A stretch of 64,000 nt of DNA from Mycolicibacterium rutilum (GTDB lineage Bacteria > Actinomycetota > Actinomycetes > Mycobacteriales > Mycobacteriaceae). The stretch spans positions 3,596,001-3,660,000 of the forward strand of contig NZ_LT629971.1 in the NCBI RefSeq assembly GCF_900108565.1, given 5' to 3'. Under the pieces are notes generated by a model, which did no database searches, was not told where the DNA came from, and was given only the letters and a program-made list of their open reading frames with translations. Every line of letters starts with the position of its first letter. The stretch's first letter is position 1. Of the stretch, positions 16,987-25,788 are shown in pieces. A program made the translations under genes and the position numbers.

Positions 16987-18504
16987 GTGACAGCAACCCG
17001 ACGAGTCGACGCCGACTTCCTCGCGCTGCCGCGGACGGCGCTCGCCGATGCCGCCCTGTCCGCCGCGCTGGCCGAGGGCGCCAGTTACGCCGACCTTCGG
17101 GTGCACGCGATCACCACCGAGCTGATGCAGTTGCGGGACGGCGACCTGGAGACCGCGGTCGTCGACCGCGAGATCGGCCTGGCCGTGCGGGTGATCGTCG
17201 ACGGCACCTGGGGATTCGCGTCGCACGCCGAACTCAACGTCGACGTGGCGGCCGACACCGCGCGCCGGGCGGTGCGGGTGGCGCGCACGTTGGCGCCGCT
17301 GAACGCCGAACGCATCGAGTTGGCCGCCGAACCCGTCTACGCCGACGTGAGCTGGGTGTCGGACTATGCGATCGATCCGTTTGACGTGGCCGCGGCCGAC
17401 AAGCTGGCGGTGCTCGGCGAGTACTCGGGGCGGCTGCTGGCGGCCGACGGCGTCGACCACGTCTCGGCGGGCTGGCATGCCGCCAAGGAGCAGACGTTCT
17501 ACGCCGACACGTTCGGCTCGTCGATCACCCAGCAGCGCGTGCGGGTGCAGCCGTCGTTGGAGGCCGTCACCGTCGACGCCGCGGCGGGCACGTTCGAAAC
17601 GATGCGCACGCTCGCGCCGCCCACGGCGCGCGGCTGGGAGTACGCCGCCGGTGACGAGGTGTGGAACTGGTCCGAGGAGCTGGCCGAGCTGCCGGTGTGG
17701 CTGGCGGAGAAGGTGAAGGCGCCCAGCGTCACCGCCGCGCCGACCGACCTTGTCATCGACCCGTCGAACCTGTGGCTGACGATCCACGAATCCATCGGCC
17801 ACGCCACCGAATACGACCGCGCGATCGGCTACGAGGCGGCCTATGCGGGCACGTCGTTCGCCACACCCGACAAGCTCGGCACCATGCGCTACGGCTCACC
17901 GGTCATGCACGTCACCGCGGACCGCACCGTCGACTACGGGCTGGCGACAATCGGTTTCGACGACGAAGGGGTGCGCACCCAGAAGTGGGACCTGGTGCGC
18001 GACGGGATATTCGTCGGCTATCAACTGGACCGGGTGTTCGCGCCGCGGCTGGGTGTCGGCCGCTCCAACGGCTGCTCGTACGCCGACTCACCGCACCACG
18101 TCCCGATCCAGCGGATGGCCAACGTGTCGCTGGAGCCGGCCGCCGAAGATGTCAGCACCGCCGACCTCATCGCCTGCGTCGAGGACGGCCTGTACATCGT
18201 CGGCGACAAGAGCTGGTCGATCGACATGCAGCGCTACAACTTTCAGTTCACCGGGCAGCGGTTCTTCCGGATCCGCGACGGCCGATTGGACGGGCAGGTG
18301 CGTGACGTGGCGTATCAGGCGACGACGACGGATTTCTGGGGGTCGATGGAGGCGGTCGGAGGGCCGTCGACGTGGCGCCTCGGCGGGGCGTTCAACTGCG
18401 GCAAGGCCCAGCCGGGTCAGGTGGCCGCGGTCAGTCACGGCTGCCCGTCGGCGTTGTTCCGCGGGGTGAGCGTGCTCAACACCGTGGCCGAGGCGGGGCG
18501 GTGA
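16987..18504 (+). CDS. tldD: TldD-like metalloprotease subunit
   Basis: About 505 residues from GTG 16987; GTG 16981 is an alternative and neither has a strong ribosome site. The zinc motif HESIGH (H267, E268, H272) is intact, with downstream RSNGCSYADSP. The C-terminal GGPSTWRLGGAFNCGKAQPG region holds the conserved Cys-Gly-Lys. TldD pairs with TldE (PmbA) to degrade unfolded peptides and to process some ribosomal peptides in other bacteria. The next gene is the partner and overlaps by 4 bases. No peptide precursor was seen nearby. Confidence 0.9.
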   Translation: MTATRRVDADFLALPRTALADAALSAALAEGASYADLRVHAITTELMQLRDGDLETAVVDREIGLAVRVIVDGTWGFASHAELNVDVAADTARRAVRVARTLAPLNAERIELAAEPVYADVSWVSDYAIDPFDVAAADKLAVLGEYSGRLLAADGVDHVSAGWHAAKEQTFYADTFGSSITQQRVRVQPSLEAVTVDAAAGTFETMRTLAPPTARGWEYAAGDEVWNWSEELAELPVWLAEKVKAPSVTAAPTDLVIDPSNLWLTIHESIGHATEYDRAIGYEAAYAGTSFATPDKLGTMRYGSPVMHVTADRTVDYGLATIGFDDEGVRTQKWDLVRDGIFVGYQLDRVFAPRLGVGRSNGCSYADSPHHVPIQRMANVSLEPAAEDVSTADLIACVEDGLYIVGDKSWSIDMQRYNFQFTGQRFFRIRDGRLDGQVRDVAYQATTTDFWGSMEAVGGPSTWRLGGAFNCGKAQPGQVAAVSHGCPSALFRGVSVLNTVAEAGR

Positions 18505-19880
18505 CGATGATCGGTGCACAGCAGGTGGTGGAACGCGCGCTGGCCGAGGCGGATCGGCTGGGCGGCGCGGACGAGACGATCGTGTTGGTGACCGACCGGG
18601 CGGACGCCTCGCTGCGGTGGGCGGGCAATTCGATGACCACCAACGGGGAGTCGCGCAGCCGCTACACCACGGTGGTGTCGATCGTGCGCAAGGGCAGCGA
18701 CTCGCACGTGGGGTCGGTGCGCTCGAGCGAGGTCGACCCGGCGGCGATCGCAGGGTTGGTGGCGTCGTCGCAGGAGGCGGCGCGCTCGGCGCCGGCGGCC
18801 GGCGACGCCGCGCCGCTGCTGTCCAGCGGGGACGCGCCTGCCGATTGGGACGCGCCGGTCCCGGCGACGGGCGCTGAGGTGTTCGGTTCTGTCGCAGCGG
18901 ATCTGGCGCGGGGATTCCGCGGTCGCGACCAGTTGTACGGCTATGCGCGGCACATCCTGGAGACGACGTTCGTCGCGACCTCCGGCGGCTTGCGCAGGCG
19001 GTTCACCCAGCCCACCGGGTCGGTGGAGATCAACGCCAAGCGCGACGGTGCCAGCGCGTGGGTGGGGGTCAGCACCGCGGATTACGTTGACGTGCCGGTC
19101 GAATCGATGCTCGACGAGCTGTCCACGCGGCTGGGTTGGGCGCAGCGCACGGTCGAGTTGCCGGCCGGCCGCTACGAGACGATCCTGCCGCCGTCGACGG
19201 TCGCGGACCTGATGATCTACATGTCGTGGGCGATGGAGGGTCGCGGGGCGCAGGAGGGCCGCACGGCGTTCTCCGCGCCCGGCGGCGGCACGCGGGTCGG
19301 AGAGAAGCTGACCGACCTGCCGCTGACGCTGTACTCGGATCCGTTCGCCGAGGGGCTGGCCTGCACGCCGTTCGTGGCGACCGCGACCTCGTCGGAGCGG
19401 ATGTCGGTGTTCGACAACGGGATGGACGTCAACCGGGTCGACTGGATTCACGACGGGGCGATCAACGCGCTGGCGTATCCGCGGGCGGCGGCCGCGGAGT
19501 TCGACACGGTGCCGGCGGTGCCGGCAGACAACCTGCTGATGACCGGCGGGGAGGCCAGCCTGGCGGACATGATCGCGCGCACCGAGCGCGGTCTGCTGCT
19601 GAGCACGCTGTGGTACATCCGGACGGTGGATCCGGCGGTGCTGCTGCTGACGGGGCTGACCCGCGACGGGGTGTACCTGATCGAGGACGGTGAGGTGACC
19701 GCCGCGGTGAACAACTTCCGGTTCAACGAGAGCCCGCTGGACGTGCTGCGCCGGGCGACCGAAGCCGGGGTCAGCGAGCCCACGTTGCCGCGTGAGTGGG
19801 GTGACTGGGCGACGCGGGCGGCGATGCCGACGTTGCGAATTCCCGACTTTCACATGTCGTCGGTCAGTCAGGCGCAATAA
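18501..19880 (+). CDS. TldE/PmbA-like partner protein
   Basis: A 459-residue protein with GTG 18501 overlapping the tldD stop; ATG 18507 is an alternative. It has the TldD/PmbA fold pattern (WAGNSMTTNGESRSR near the start, RFNESPLDVLRRATEAG near the end) but no HExxxH motif, as expected for the non-catalytic TldE subunit. Together the two genes should form the heterodimeric protease. The gene is followed after 7 bases by an AhpD-like gene, so the group is one operon. Confidence 0.87.
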   Translation: MTMIGAQQVVERALAEADRLGGADETIVLVTDRADASLRWAGNSMTTNGESRSRYTTVVSIVRKGSDSHVGSVRSSEVDPAAIAGLVASSQEAARSAPAAGDAAPLLSSGDAPADWDAPVPATGAEVFGSVAADLARGFRGRDQLYGYARHILETTFVATSGGLRRRFTQPTGSVEINAKRDGASAWVGVSTADYVDVPVESMLDELSTRLGWAQRTVELPAGRYETILPPSTVADLMIYMSWAMEGRGAQEGRTAFSAPGGGTRVGEKLTDLPLTLYSDPFAEGLACTPFVATATSSERMSVFDNGMDVNRVDWIHDGAINALAYPRAAAAEFDTVPAVPADNLLMTGGEASLADMIARTERGLLLSTLWYIRTVDPAVLLLTGLTRDGVYLIEDGEVTAAVNNFRFNESPLDVLRRATEAGVSEPTLPREWGDWATRAAMPTLRIPDFHMSSVSQAQ

Positions 19881-19887
19881 TCGGCGG

Positions 19888-20739
19888 GTGGGCGACGACG
19901 GGTTGGCCGAGCGGATCGCCGGGCTGGTGGCGATGTCGTCGGGAGACAGCCGCCGGGACACGCTGATCCGGTTGACGTGCGGGCGGGCGCTGTCGGTGCC
20001 GCCGCTGCCGCTGCCGGCCGACCTGCTCGACGAGTCGACCGAAGAGGACCGGATGCTCGCGGCGTTCGCCGAGCAGTTCGCGGTCGACGTGTCCGGGATC
20101 GGGGACAATCAACGGGGCCGCTTTCTGGAGGTGTTCGGCAACAACGCGTTTCGCGTCGTGGTCGCCGTCTTCATCGCGGACTTCGTGCCGAGGGTGTGGG
20201 CGGGCTGCGAGGCGGTCGGGCTCGGGCGGCCGGGCAGCTGCGACGAAGTCGCCTGGGACGACTCGTCGGATCCGATCGGCGCATTGCTCAACGGGTTCGC
20301 GCCGGCGGTGGCGCGGCTGCGGGAGCTGGATCCGGTGACCACGGAGATCGTGCGGCTGCGCGGGGCGACGCAGCACAACTGCCGGTTGTGCAAGTCGCTG
20401 CGCGACGGGGACGCGCTGGACGCGGGCGGTTCGGAGGACCTGTACACGCAGATCGAGCGGTACGAGTCGGCCGAGGGTCTGTCCGAGGCGCACAAGGCGG
20501 CGCTGCGCTATGTCGATGCGCTGATCTGGTCACCGTCGGCGATCGCGCCGGAGGTGGCCGACGGCGTGCGCAAGCACTTCTCACGCAAGCAGGTCTGGGA
20601 GCTGACGCTCGACGTCATGCGCAATGCGTGCAACAAGATCGCGGTGTCGCTGGGGGCCGACGCGCCGCGGGTGGCATCGGGCACCGAGCGGTACTCGATC
20701 GGCGAGGACGGCCAACCGGTGTACGCCGACATCGCCTGA
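19888..20739 (+). CDS. carboxymuconolactone decarboxylase/AhpD-like protein
   Basis: A 283-residue protein from GTG 19888, 7 bases after the TldE stop. The central motif LRGATQHNCRLCKSLRDG contains a CxxC pair and preceding His, as in AhpD-like alkylhydroperoxidases. The C-terminal helix ELTLDVMRNACNKIAVSLGA completes the fold. At this length it probably contains two AhpD-type helical repeats, only the second with the cysteines. A redox role beside the TldD/E protease is inferred from position only. Confidence 0.78.
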   Translation: MGDDGLAERIAGLVAMSSGDSRRDTLIRLTCGRALSVPPLPLPADLLDESTEEDRMLAAFAEQFAVDVSGIGDNQRGRFLEVFGNNAFRVVVAVFIADFVPRVWAGCEAVGLGRPGSCDEVAWDDSSDPIGALLNGFAPAVARLRELDPVTTEIVRLRGATQHNCRLCKSLRDGDALDAGGSEDLYTQIERYESAEGLSEAHKAALRYVDALIWSPSAIAPEVADGVRKHFSRKQVWELTLDVMRNACNKIAVSLGADAPRVASGTERYSIGEDGQPVYADIA

Positions 20740-20762
20740 CGCGGGGGTGCACACTGCTCAAT

Positions 20763-20840
20763 GCCAGCCTCGCAGCGACAAAGTCGCTCACCTACTACGC
20801 GCCGTCCCAACTTCGCCGACAAAGTCGCTGTGAGGTTGGC
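20763..20840. repeat. 24-bp imperfect inverted repeat (REP-like) upstream of tRNA
   Basis: Arms at 20763-20786 and 20817-20840 are complementary except for a 3-base AAA/AAA core and two single transitions. They are separated by 30 bases. Each arm carries the small palindrome CGAC-AAA-GTCG; the left one extends to AGCGACAAAGTCGCT (20774-20788). The element ends 40 bases before the tRNA gene. It may be a dispersed palindromic repeat or a structured leader RNA. Confidence 0.55.
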
Positions 20841-20880
20841 GAGGGCGGGTGTGGGATCATGGGGCTCGCGTCACACACCG

Positions 20881-20954
20881 GGGGCGGTAGCTCAGTCGGT
20901 TAGAGCCGTGGACTCATAATCCATTGGTCGCGGGTTCGAGCCCCGCCCGCCCCA
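20881..20954 (+). tRNA. tRNA with CAT anticodon (Met, or Ile2 if modified)
   Basis: All arms fold. The acceptor GGGGCGG pairs perfectly with CCGCCCC; the D arm is GCTC/GAGC; the anticodon stem GTGGA/TCCAT surrounds the loop CTCATAA with anticodon CAT at 20915-20917; the T arm GCGGG/CCCGC carries TTCGAGC. The discriminator is A and CCA is not encoded. CAT can mean elongator Met or, after lysidine modification, Ile; the initiator is unlikely because the acceptor's first pair is G-C. The 3' end overlaps a 12-bp direct repeat bounding an IS fragment. Confidence 0.96.
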
Positions 20955-20961
20955 CTCACAT

Positions 20962-21187
20962 TTTTTCTGTATTAGGTCGGTTGATGCTGGACATATCTGT
21001 TTCGGCTGATGCTGGACAGTGTTTCGGCTGATGCTTGTCAGTTGCTTCGGTTGATCCTTGACACTCCCTAGATGAGGGAGTTGAGCGTGGCTGAGCAGCG
21101 GTATCAGGCCGTGTTGGCGGTGATCAGCGATGGTTTGTCGATTTCGCAGGTTGCATCGAAAGCAGGGGTGTCGCGCCAGACGCTGCA
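20962..21187 (+). mobile_element. IS481-type insertion fragment
   Basis: These 226 bases hold the left end and first codons of an IS481-like element and nothing more. The transposase start is preceded by four tandem imperfect repeats of about 23 bases. The coding part breaks exactly at the right-hand 12-bp repeat. The right end and the catalytic domain are missing. Confidence 0.65.
20978..21068. repeat. four tandem ~23-bp imperfect repeats
   Basis: Units beginning CGGTTGATGCTGGACA, CGGCTGATGCTGGACA, CGGCTGATGCTTGTCA and CGGTTGATCCTTGACA start at 20978, 21003, 21025 and 21048. They precede the truncated transposase and are probably transposase-binding sites at the element's end. The units are adjacent without unique spacers, so this is not a CRISPR array. 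Confidence 0.7.
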
Positions 21188-21190
21188 CCC
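21072..21190 (+). pseudogene. IS481-family transposase, N-terminal fragment
   Basis: About 39 residues of transposase remain: AEQRYQAVLAVISDGLSISQ followed by VASKAGVSRQTLH, the helix-turn-helix that opens IS481-type transposases. Homology then stops abruptly where the 12-bp direct repeat begins, and the frame runs on into unrelated sequence. A small hairpin (CTCCCT/AGGGAG, 21064-21080) overlaps the start. The DDE catalytic domain is absent, so the fragment is inactive. Confidence 0.75.
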
Positions 21191-21193
21191 CAC

Positions 21194-21468
21194 TCACATC
21201 GCCGACGGGCGGTACGGCCCGCCCGTGATCTCGTACGACGTGACAGTCGTCGTGGCGGTCGCCGCGTCGGTGGCTGAGATCAACAGTGTTGCTCTGCCGG
21301 TCCGATGGACCGTGAAGCCGCTGATCGTGCCGGTGAACGGCAGCGCCTTCGACTCGCCGGACGGTTCGACCACGGGGTAAGTCCCCTGGGGTGGTGGGGT
21401 TTCGGGACCGGGGCTGAGCTGGACGGGCACGTTCGGGGTGTGTCGTTGCCGGTGTTGGGGTGGGCCAT
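21194..21468 (-). pseudogene. 3' remnant of an unknown gene cut by IS256
   Basis: A minus-strand frame opens inside the left end of the IS256 element and runs to a TGA at 21194-21196 that lies within the right 12-bp repeat. The last 60 or so residues (PFTGTISGFTVHRTGRATLL and on) have a beta-strand, Thr-rich look like the end of an exported protein; the earlier part is proline-rich. No start codon with a ribosome site is visible, and no matching 5' part lies directly across the IS. I read it as the tail of a gene lost to IS-mediated rearrangement. Confidence 0.4.
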
Positions 21469-22790
21469 CGCGTAGTGGTCAGTGAGTTACCGACGAAAGT
21501 GACTCACGAAGGACCATCCACGCGATGACCCAGGACCATTCTGCCTTGCTCGCTCAGCTCGATGTGCTCAAGTCTGCGGACTCGTCGGCGGTGTTCGCTG
21601 AGCTGATCCGCGCCGGGCTGCAGGCGCTGATTGAAGCTGAAGCCACTGCGGCGATCGGCGCCGGCCGTTACGAGCGTGCCGATGGGCGTACGGTGCACCG
21701 CAACGGGCACCGACCGAAGACGGTGTCGACGACTTCCGGTGATATTGAGGTGCAGATCCCCAAGCTGCGCGCTGGGTCATTCTTCCCGTCGCTGCTCGAG
21801 CGCCGCCGGCGCATCGACCGCGCGTTGCACGCGGTGATCATGGAGGCCTACGTGCACGGTGTGTCGACCCGCAGCGTCGATGACCTCGTCGCCGCGATGG
21901 GCGTGGGCTCCGGGGTGTCCAAGTCCGAGGTGTCGCGGATCTGCGCGGGCCTCGATGAGGAGATCGAGGCGTTTCGTACCCGCTCCCTGGCCCACACCAG
22001 CTTCCCGTACGTGTTTTGTGATGCCACGTTCTGCAAGGTCCGTGTCGGGGCGCACGTGGTCTCTCAGGCCCTCGTGGTGGCCACTGGGGTGTCCATCGAC
22101 GGCACTCGCGAGGTACTGGGCACCGCGGTCGGCGACAGTGAGTCTTTCGAGTTCTGGCGTGAGTTCCTCGCCTCGCTGAAAGCTCGCGGTCTCTCGGGGG
22201 TGCACCTGGTGATCTCCGATGCTCATGCTGGATTGAAAGCTGCTGTGTCCCAACAGTTCACCAACTCATCATGGCAACGATGCCGGGTGCACTTCATGCG
22301 GAACTTGCACACCGCGGTCGCGGCCAAACACGCCCCGGCGGTGACCGCGGCGGTCAAGACGATCTTCGCTCACACCGACCCCGAGGAGGTCGCCGCCCAG
22401 TGGGACCGCGTCGCCGACACCCTGGCCGGGTCGTTCCCGAAGGTGGCTGCGATGATGGCCGAGGCCAAGACCGACGTGTTGGCGTTCACTGCGTTCCCGA
22501 AGGCGCACTGGCAGAAGATTTGGTCGAACAATCCGATCGAACGGTTGAACAAGGAAATCAAGCGTCGGGCCGATGTCGTGGAGATCTTTCCCAACCCCGC
22601 GGCGTTCCTGCGCCTGGCCACCGCGGTGGTCATCGAAGCCCACGACGAGTGGCAGGTCACCCGCCGCTATCTCTCCGATGTCTCCATGGACGAACTACGC
22701 GTCGTCATCGCGAAGAAACACGCCGCCGCGGCACTGGACAAACAACACCAAATCGCCTAACGTTCAACATGACTCGTTGATCACAACGCG
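21469..22790 (+). mobile_element. IS256-family insertion sequence
   Basis: Terminal inverted repeats are visible: 21470-21487 reads GCGTAGTGGTCAGTGAGT, and the reverse complement of 22772-22789 reads GCGTTGTGATCAACGAGT, 14 of 18 identical. One intact transposase fills the interior. The bases outside the two ends do not match, so no 8-9 bp target duplication remains. This suggests the copy took part in a deletion or recombination after insertion. Confidence 0.75.
21525..22760 (+). CDS. IS256-family (mutator-type) transposase
   Basis: A 411-residue protein, full length for the family. The DDE residues are D166 (VFCDATFCKVRV), D232 (LVISDAHAGL) and E339 (WSNNPIERLNKEIKRR). The N-terminal part has the family's GRYERADGRTVHRNGHRP and KLRAGSFFP segments. 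No frameshift or stop interrupts it, so it is probably functional. The size and motifs are close to the mycobacterial IS1081 type, though I cannot name the element. Confidence 0.95.
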   Translation: MTQDHSALLAQLDVLKSADSSAVFAELIRAGLQALIEAEATAAIGAGRYERADGRTVHRNGHRPKTVSTTSGDIEVQIPKLRAGSFFPSLLERRRRIDRALHAVIMEAYVHGVSTRSVDDLVAAMGVGSGVSKSEVSRICAGLDEEIEAFRTRSLAHTSFPYVFCDATFCKVRVGAHVVSQALVVATGVSIDGTREVLGTAVGDSESFEFWREFLASLKARGLSGVHLVISDAHAGLKAAVSQQFTNSSWQRCRVHFMRNLHTAVAAKHAPAVTAAVKTIFAHTDPEEVAAQWDRVADTLAGSFPKVAAMMAEAKTDVLAFTAFPKAHWQKIWSNNPIERLNKEIKRRADVVEIFPNPAAFLRLATAVVIEAHDEWQVTRRYLSDVSMDELRVVIAKKHAAAALDKQHQIA

Positions 22791-22830
22791 TGAACCACGC
22801 CAGATCCGAAGTCCACCACTCCACGGGACG

Positions 22831-25615
22831 CTATCCGACCACGAGCAGCGTTGCGCTTCCTCGCGGGTTCGATTCGAGCAGTTGGTAGAGGACTCCGTCG
22901 GGTCCGAACGTCGCCGGCGACTGTGGAATGCCCGCGCCGGGGTACGTCTGGGCTTCTTGCCCGGGACGCACCACCGTGAATGCGCTCGCCGTCGGGCTAA
23001 TCTGGGTGGCCACTGCGACTGTTCCGTCGGGGCCGACGATCGGAGCGCCGCGCGGGCTACCTGGCGCGCTGTACGGCGTCGGGTTCACTCGCCCGGGTCG
23101 CAGGACTGTGATCTCGGTTCGTGTGGGGTCTTCGACCGTGCCGGCGCCGCGCGCGGTGACGACGGCGAAGGTCCCGTTGTCGCCGATGGCCGCGGTGCTG
23201 CCCGGGACGTCGGTGATGGTGATGTACACGGGGTCCGCCCCCGGGCGGAGGACGACGTACTCCCGAAGCCATCCGCCCGACGGGCCGGTCAGCGTATTGA
23301 GCACGACCGTGCCGTCTGGATTCATCAGCAGGGGATTCAGGAATCCCGCGGTCGCCGTCGCCACCAACGGATCCTGGCCTGGGCGCAGCACGGTGACGGT
23401 GAGCTGGTACGGATCCGCCGAACTGCCCGAACCGGTATAGGTTTGGTAGGCGACCGTTCCGTCGTCACCGATCTGCGTACCGTAGTGCGCTCCATCCGCC
23501 GTCGACACGACGGCCCCGTGTCCGGCTCGCAGCACTGTCACCGTCGTCACGCCGCCGCCCGACCCCGTCGCGTAGGACACTGTGCCGTCCCTGCCGACGG
23601 CGATACCGCTGGAGCCGCCAAATGCGTTGCTGGTGACGGGGTCCCGCTCGGGGTGCAGGACCGTCACGGTCGTCACGACCGGGTCGCCGACAGCACCCGA
23701 CCCCGAGGTCGTCGTGAAGGCGACCGTCCCATCGCCGCCCACGACCGGCTCTCCGACCAGCCGTGACGGGCCGTCCTCGGCGAAGGCGTACTTCTCTATG
23801 ACGGCGCTACCGGGGCGCAGCACGTTTACGGTGCGGGAGGTCGTCGTTCCCTCGGCATCCTCCAAGCTGGTCGTGAAAACCACTGTGCCGTCGGGCGTCA
23901 CCGACGGCGGAAAGAATTGCGGCAGTTCATCGATGTCGATGACGATCGGCGTTTCACCCACCCGGGCCACCCGCAGGCGCATCCGGAACCCGCCGTCGAC
24001 CGCAATGTAATTGATGCCGGCTACCGCCGTCCCACTGGTGTTCGTCACCGCGAAGCCGGCCGTGCCGGGCGTCGTACTCGAATCTGTGGCCATCCCCGGC
24101 CGCATGACGGTGAAGGTGACCATACTGGGATTGGCCTCAGTCCCGGACCCGCTGATGGTGGTGACCACCGCCGTGCCGTCGGCGAGCACATCGACTGGCC
24201 CCCGCACCGAGCCGAGAACATCGGCCGTGACGGGGTCTTGGCCGGGGCGCACCACGGTGATGAACGTGCGGTACGGGTCGGCGGAAGTACCCGAACCCGT
24301 CCGGTAGCTGACGGCGAACGTACCGTCGGATCCTTGCGCCGACGAGGTCGACGTCGTCGGGACCGTGACCTCCCCGACAGCCGTGGCAGTGGGTTCGGTC
24401 ATCGTGGGAACAAGCGCGACGCTGATCTCCCTGGTGGTCGTGTGTTTACCGCCGAAGAACAGGCCGGCGAGCCCGTGCACGTGCCAACCGTTTCCTCTGT
24501 CGCTGACCGTCACCGTGAAACTGTCGGTCAACACCGATGTGCCATCCCATGTCTCGGGTGCCACATAGGTGAATTCGCCTCGGTCGTCGATCGTGACGGC
24601 ACCGCCGGCAGTGCTCGTCGGCTGCACCGTGTAGGTGAGGTTGTCGCCGTCGGGATCGGACCCGACGACAACGCCGGTGACCGCGCGGTCGACTTGCTCG
24701 ACGTCGGTGGGGGCGGCCAGCACCGGTCGGCGATTGAAGAACGTCGTCTGGATCTCGCGCCGTATCCATCCCAGCACCGCCCACAGCAACGGCGGTTGCG
24801 CGGGTGCCGGGCCGCCCGGTGAGATGAACGGCGACAGCAGCGTCTGCACCACCGCCGACACGATTCCGACCGGTATCGCGACGAGGCTGGCGATCGGGTT
24901 GGGCATCGCGGTGAGTGCCTGCGAGTGCCGCTCACCGACGAGCGGAGACGGCACGTCGACACTCGCGGTGGTGGATTCAGCTGCGCCCAGGGTCTGCGAG
25001 AGGGGTGCACTGCCCGAAGGCTCCACGCCGCGAGCGCTCGATCGTGTGGGGGTGCTCTCGGTCGCGGCGCGGTTCTGCGCGGACGACGTGACGGCAGGCG
25101 TCGCGTGTTTGGACCCGTTGCGTTCGACCGGCGCCGTGACGATCGGCGGTGACGCCGAGAGTTCCGGTTCGGCGTCCTGCTCGTTCTGCTCGGGTTCCGG
25201 CTCGATCTCGTCAGTCTCGTCGGACGCACCTGAGGTGTGTGCTCCGCCTGAGGACGAGATCGTTACGCCGTTAGGAAGTTTCGTGGTTTCCTGCGTCGAC
25301 CGCGAGGTGGTCGAGCCGGTCTCGTCAGCAGCGTCGGGCGCCTGCTCGACCGGCGAACCGGACGCCGATTCGTCGACGGCCTCGGTCGAAGCGTCGGTTT
25401 CGGCCGTGGTGTCGCTGATGTTAGCGGGTGTGGGGCGAGTCCGGTGACGGGCTCGTCGTCGACGTATCCGCGCACGCGGCTCCGGGCGATCCGGTCACCG
25501 CGATTCCGACGCCCAGCGCCACCGCCAGTGCACCCACGCGTCCCACATAGGTCGCCACCCGGCGGACCCGAACCGGGGATCGCGACTCTGAACAGGCTGC
25601 GCTTGTATCGACCAC
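22831..25615 (-). pseudogene. frameshifted surface protein with beta-strand repeats
   Basis: The GTG start at 25615 (site GGAGG) gives a signal peptide (VGRVGALAVALGVGIAVTGS, cleavage near ACA-DTS). That frame stops at 25421. The adjacent frame continues at the same point with an acidic Thr/Ser/Glu linker (ANISDTTAETDASTEA) and stays open to 22831. A single indel near 25425-25440 would restore one protein of about 927 residues. After the linker come NPIASLVAIPVG to RREIQTTFFNRRP, a cadherin-like domain (GSDPDGDNLTYTV), and about ten repeats built around VLRPGxDPV and GxDGTV. It shares its N-terminal module with the gene at 27553-29676. True decay or sequencing error cannot be told apart here. 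Confidence 0.8.
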
Positions 25616-25788
25616 TATGTCCCGCCTCCAGGCAAAGGGAACGCTGGCTGGCGACAGGCCCCGGTGTCACAGGGCAAAGTTGCCCGGCTGTCGAACAGTA
25701 ACAGCACATGGGGAGCTAGCAACGATAATTGACGATCGAAGAGATAAATTTGTTTCTTCCCGCTTCACGCAACGTCAACAGCGCGCGG
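25616..25788. other. AT-rich intergenic stretch
   Basis: No gene is seen. A palindrome GGGCAAAGTTGCCC lies at 25672-25685, and the stretch 25721-25760 is markedly AT-rich for this genome. It should hold the promoter of the frameshifted surface protein. Confidence 0.4.

Larger units (their letters stand above)
20950..21199. repeat. 12-bp direct repeats flanking an IS fragment at the tRNA end
   Basis: CCCCACTCACAT occurs at 20950-20961, where its first five bases are the end of the tRNA, and again at 21188-21199. Removing one repeat copy and the 226 bases between them (20962-21187) rejoins the tRNA end to the downstream sequence without a gap. The repeats therefore look like a target duplication or recombination core. 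Confidence 0.75.

Noticed and set aside
18435..20108. A 557-residue minus-strand open frame
   Set aside because: Antisense to the TldE-like gene, with low-complexity Arg/His/Gln composition typical of GC-rich shadow frames.
20978..21068. Possible CRISPR-like repeats
   Set aside because: Units of about 23 bases are directly adjacent with no unique spacers and are imperfect; no cas genes lie in the window.
21461..22798. Target-site duplication of the IS256 element
   Set aside because: The 8 bases outside each terminal repeat (TGGGCCAT and TGAACCAC) do not match in any nearby register.
22573..23766. A 397-residue plus-strand frame after IS256
   Set aside because: It overlaps the transposase end in another frame and is antisense to the frameshifted surface protein; composition is that of a shadow frame.
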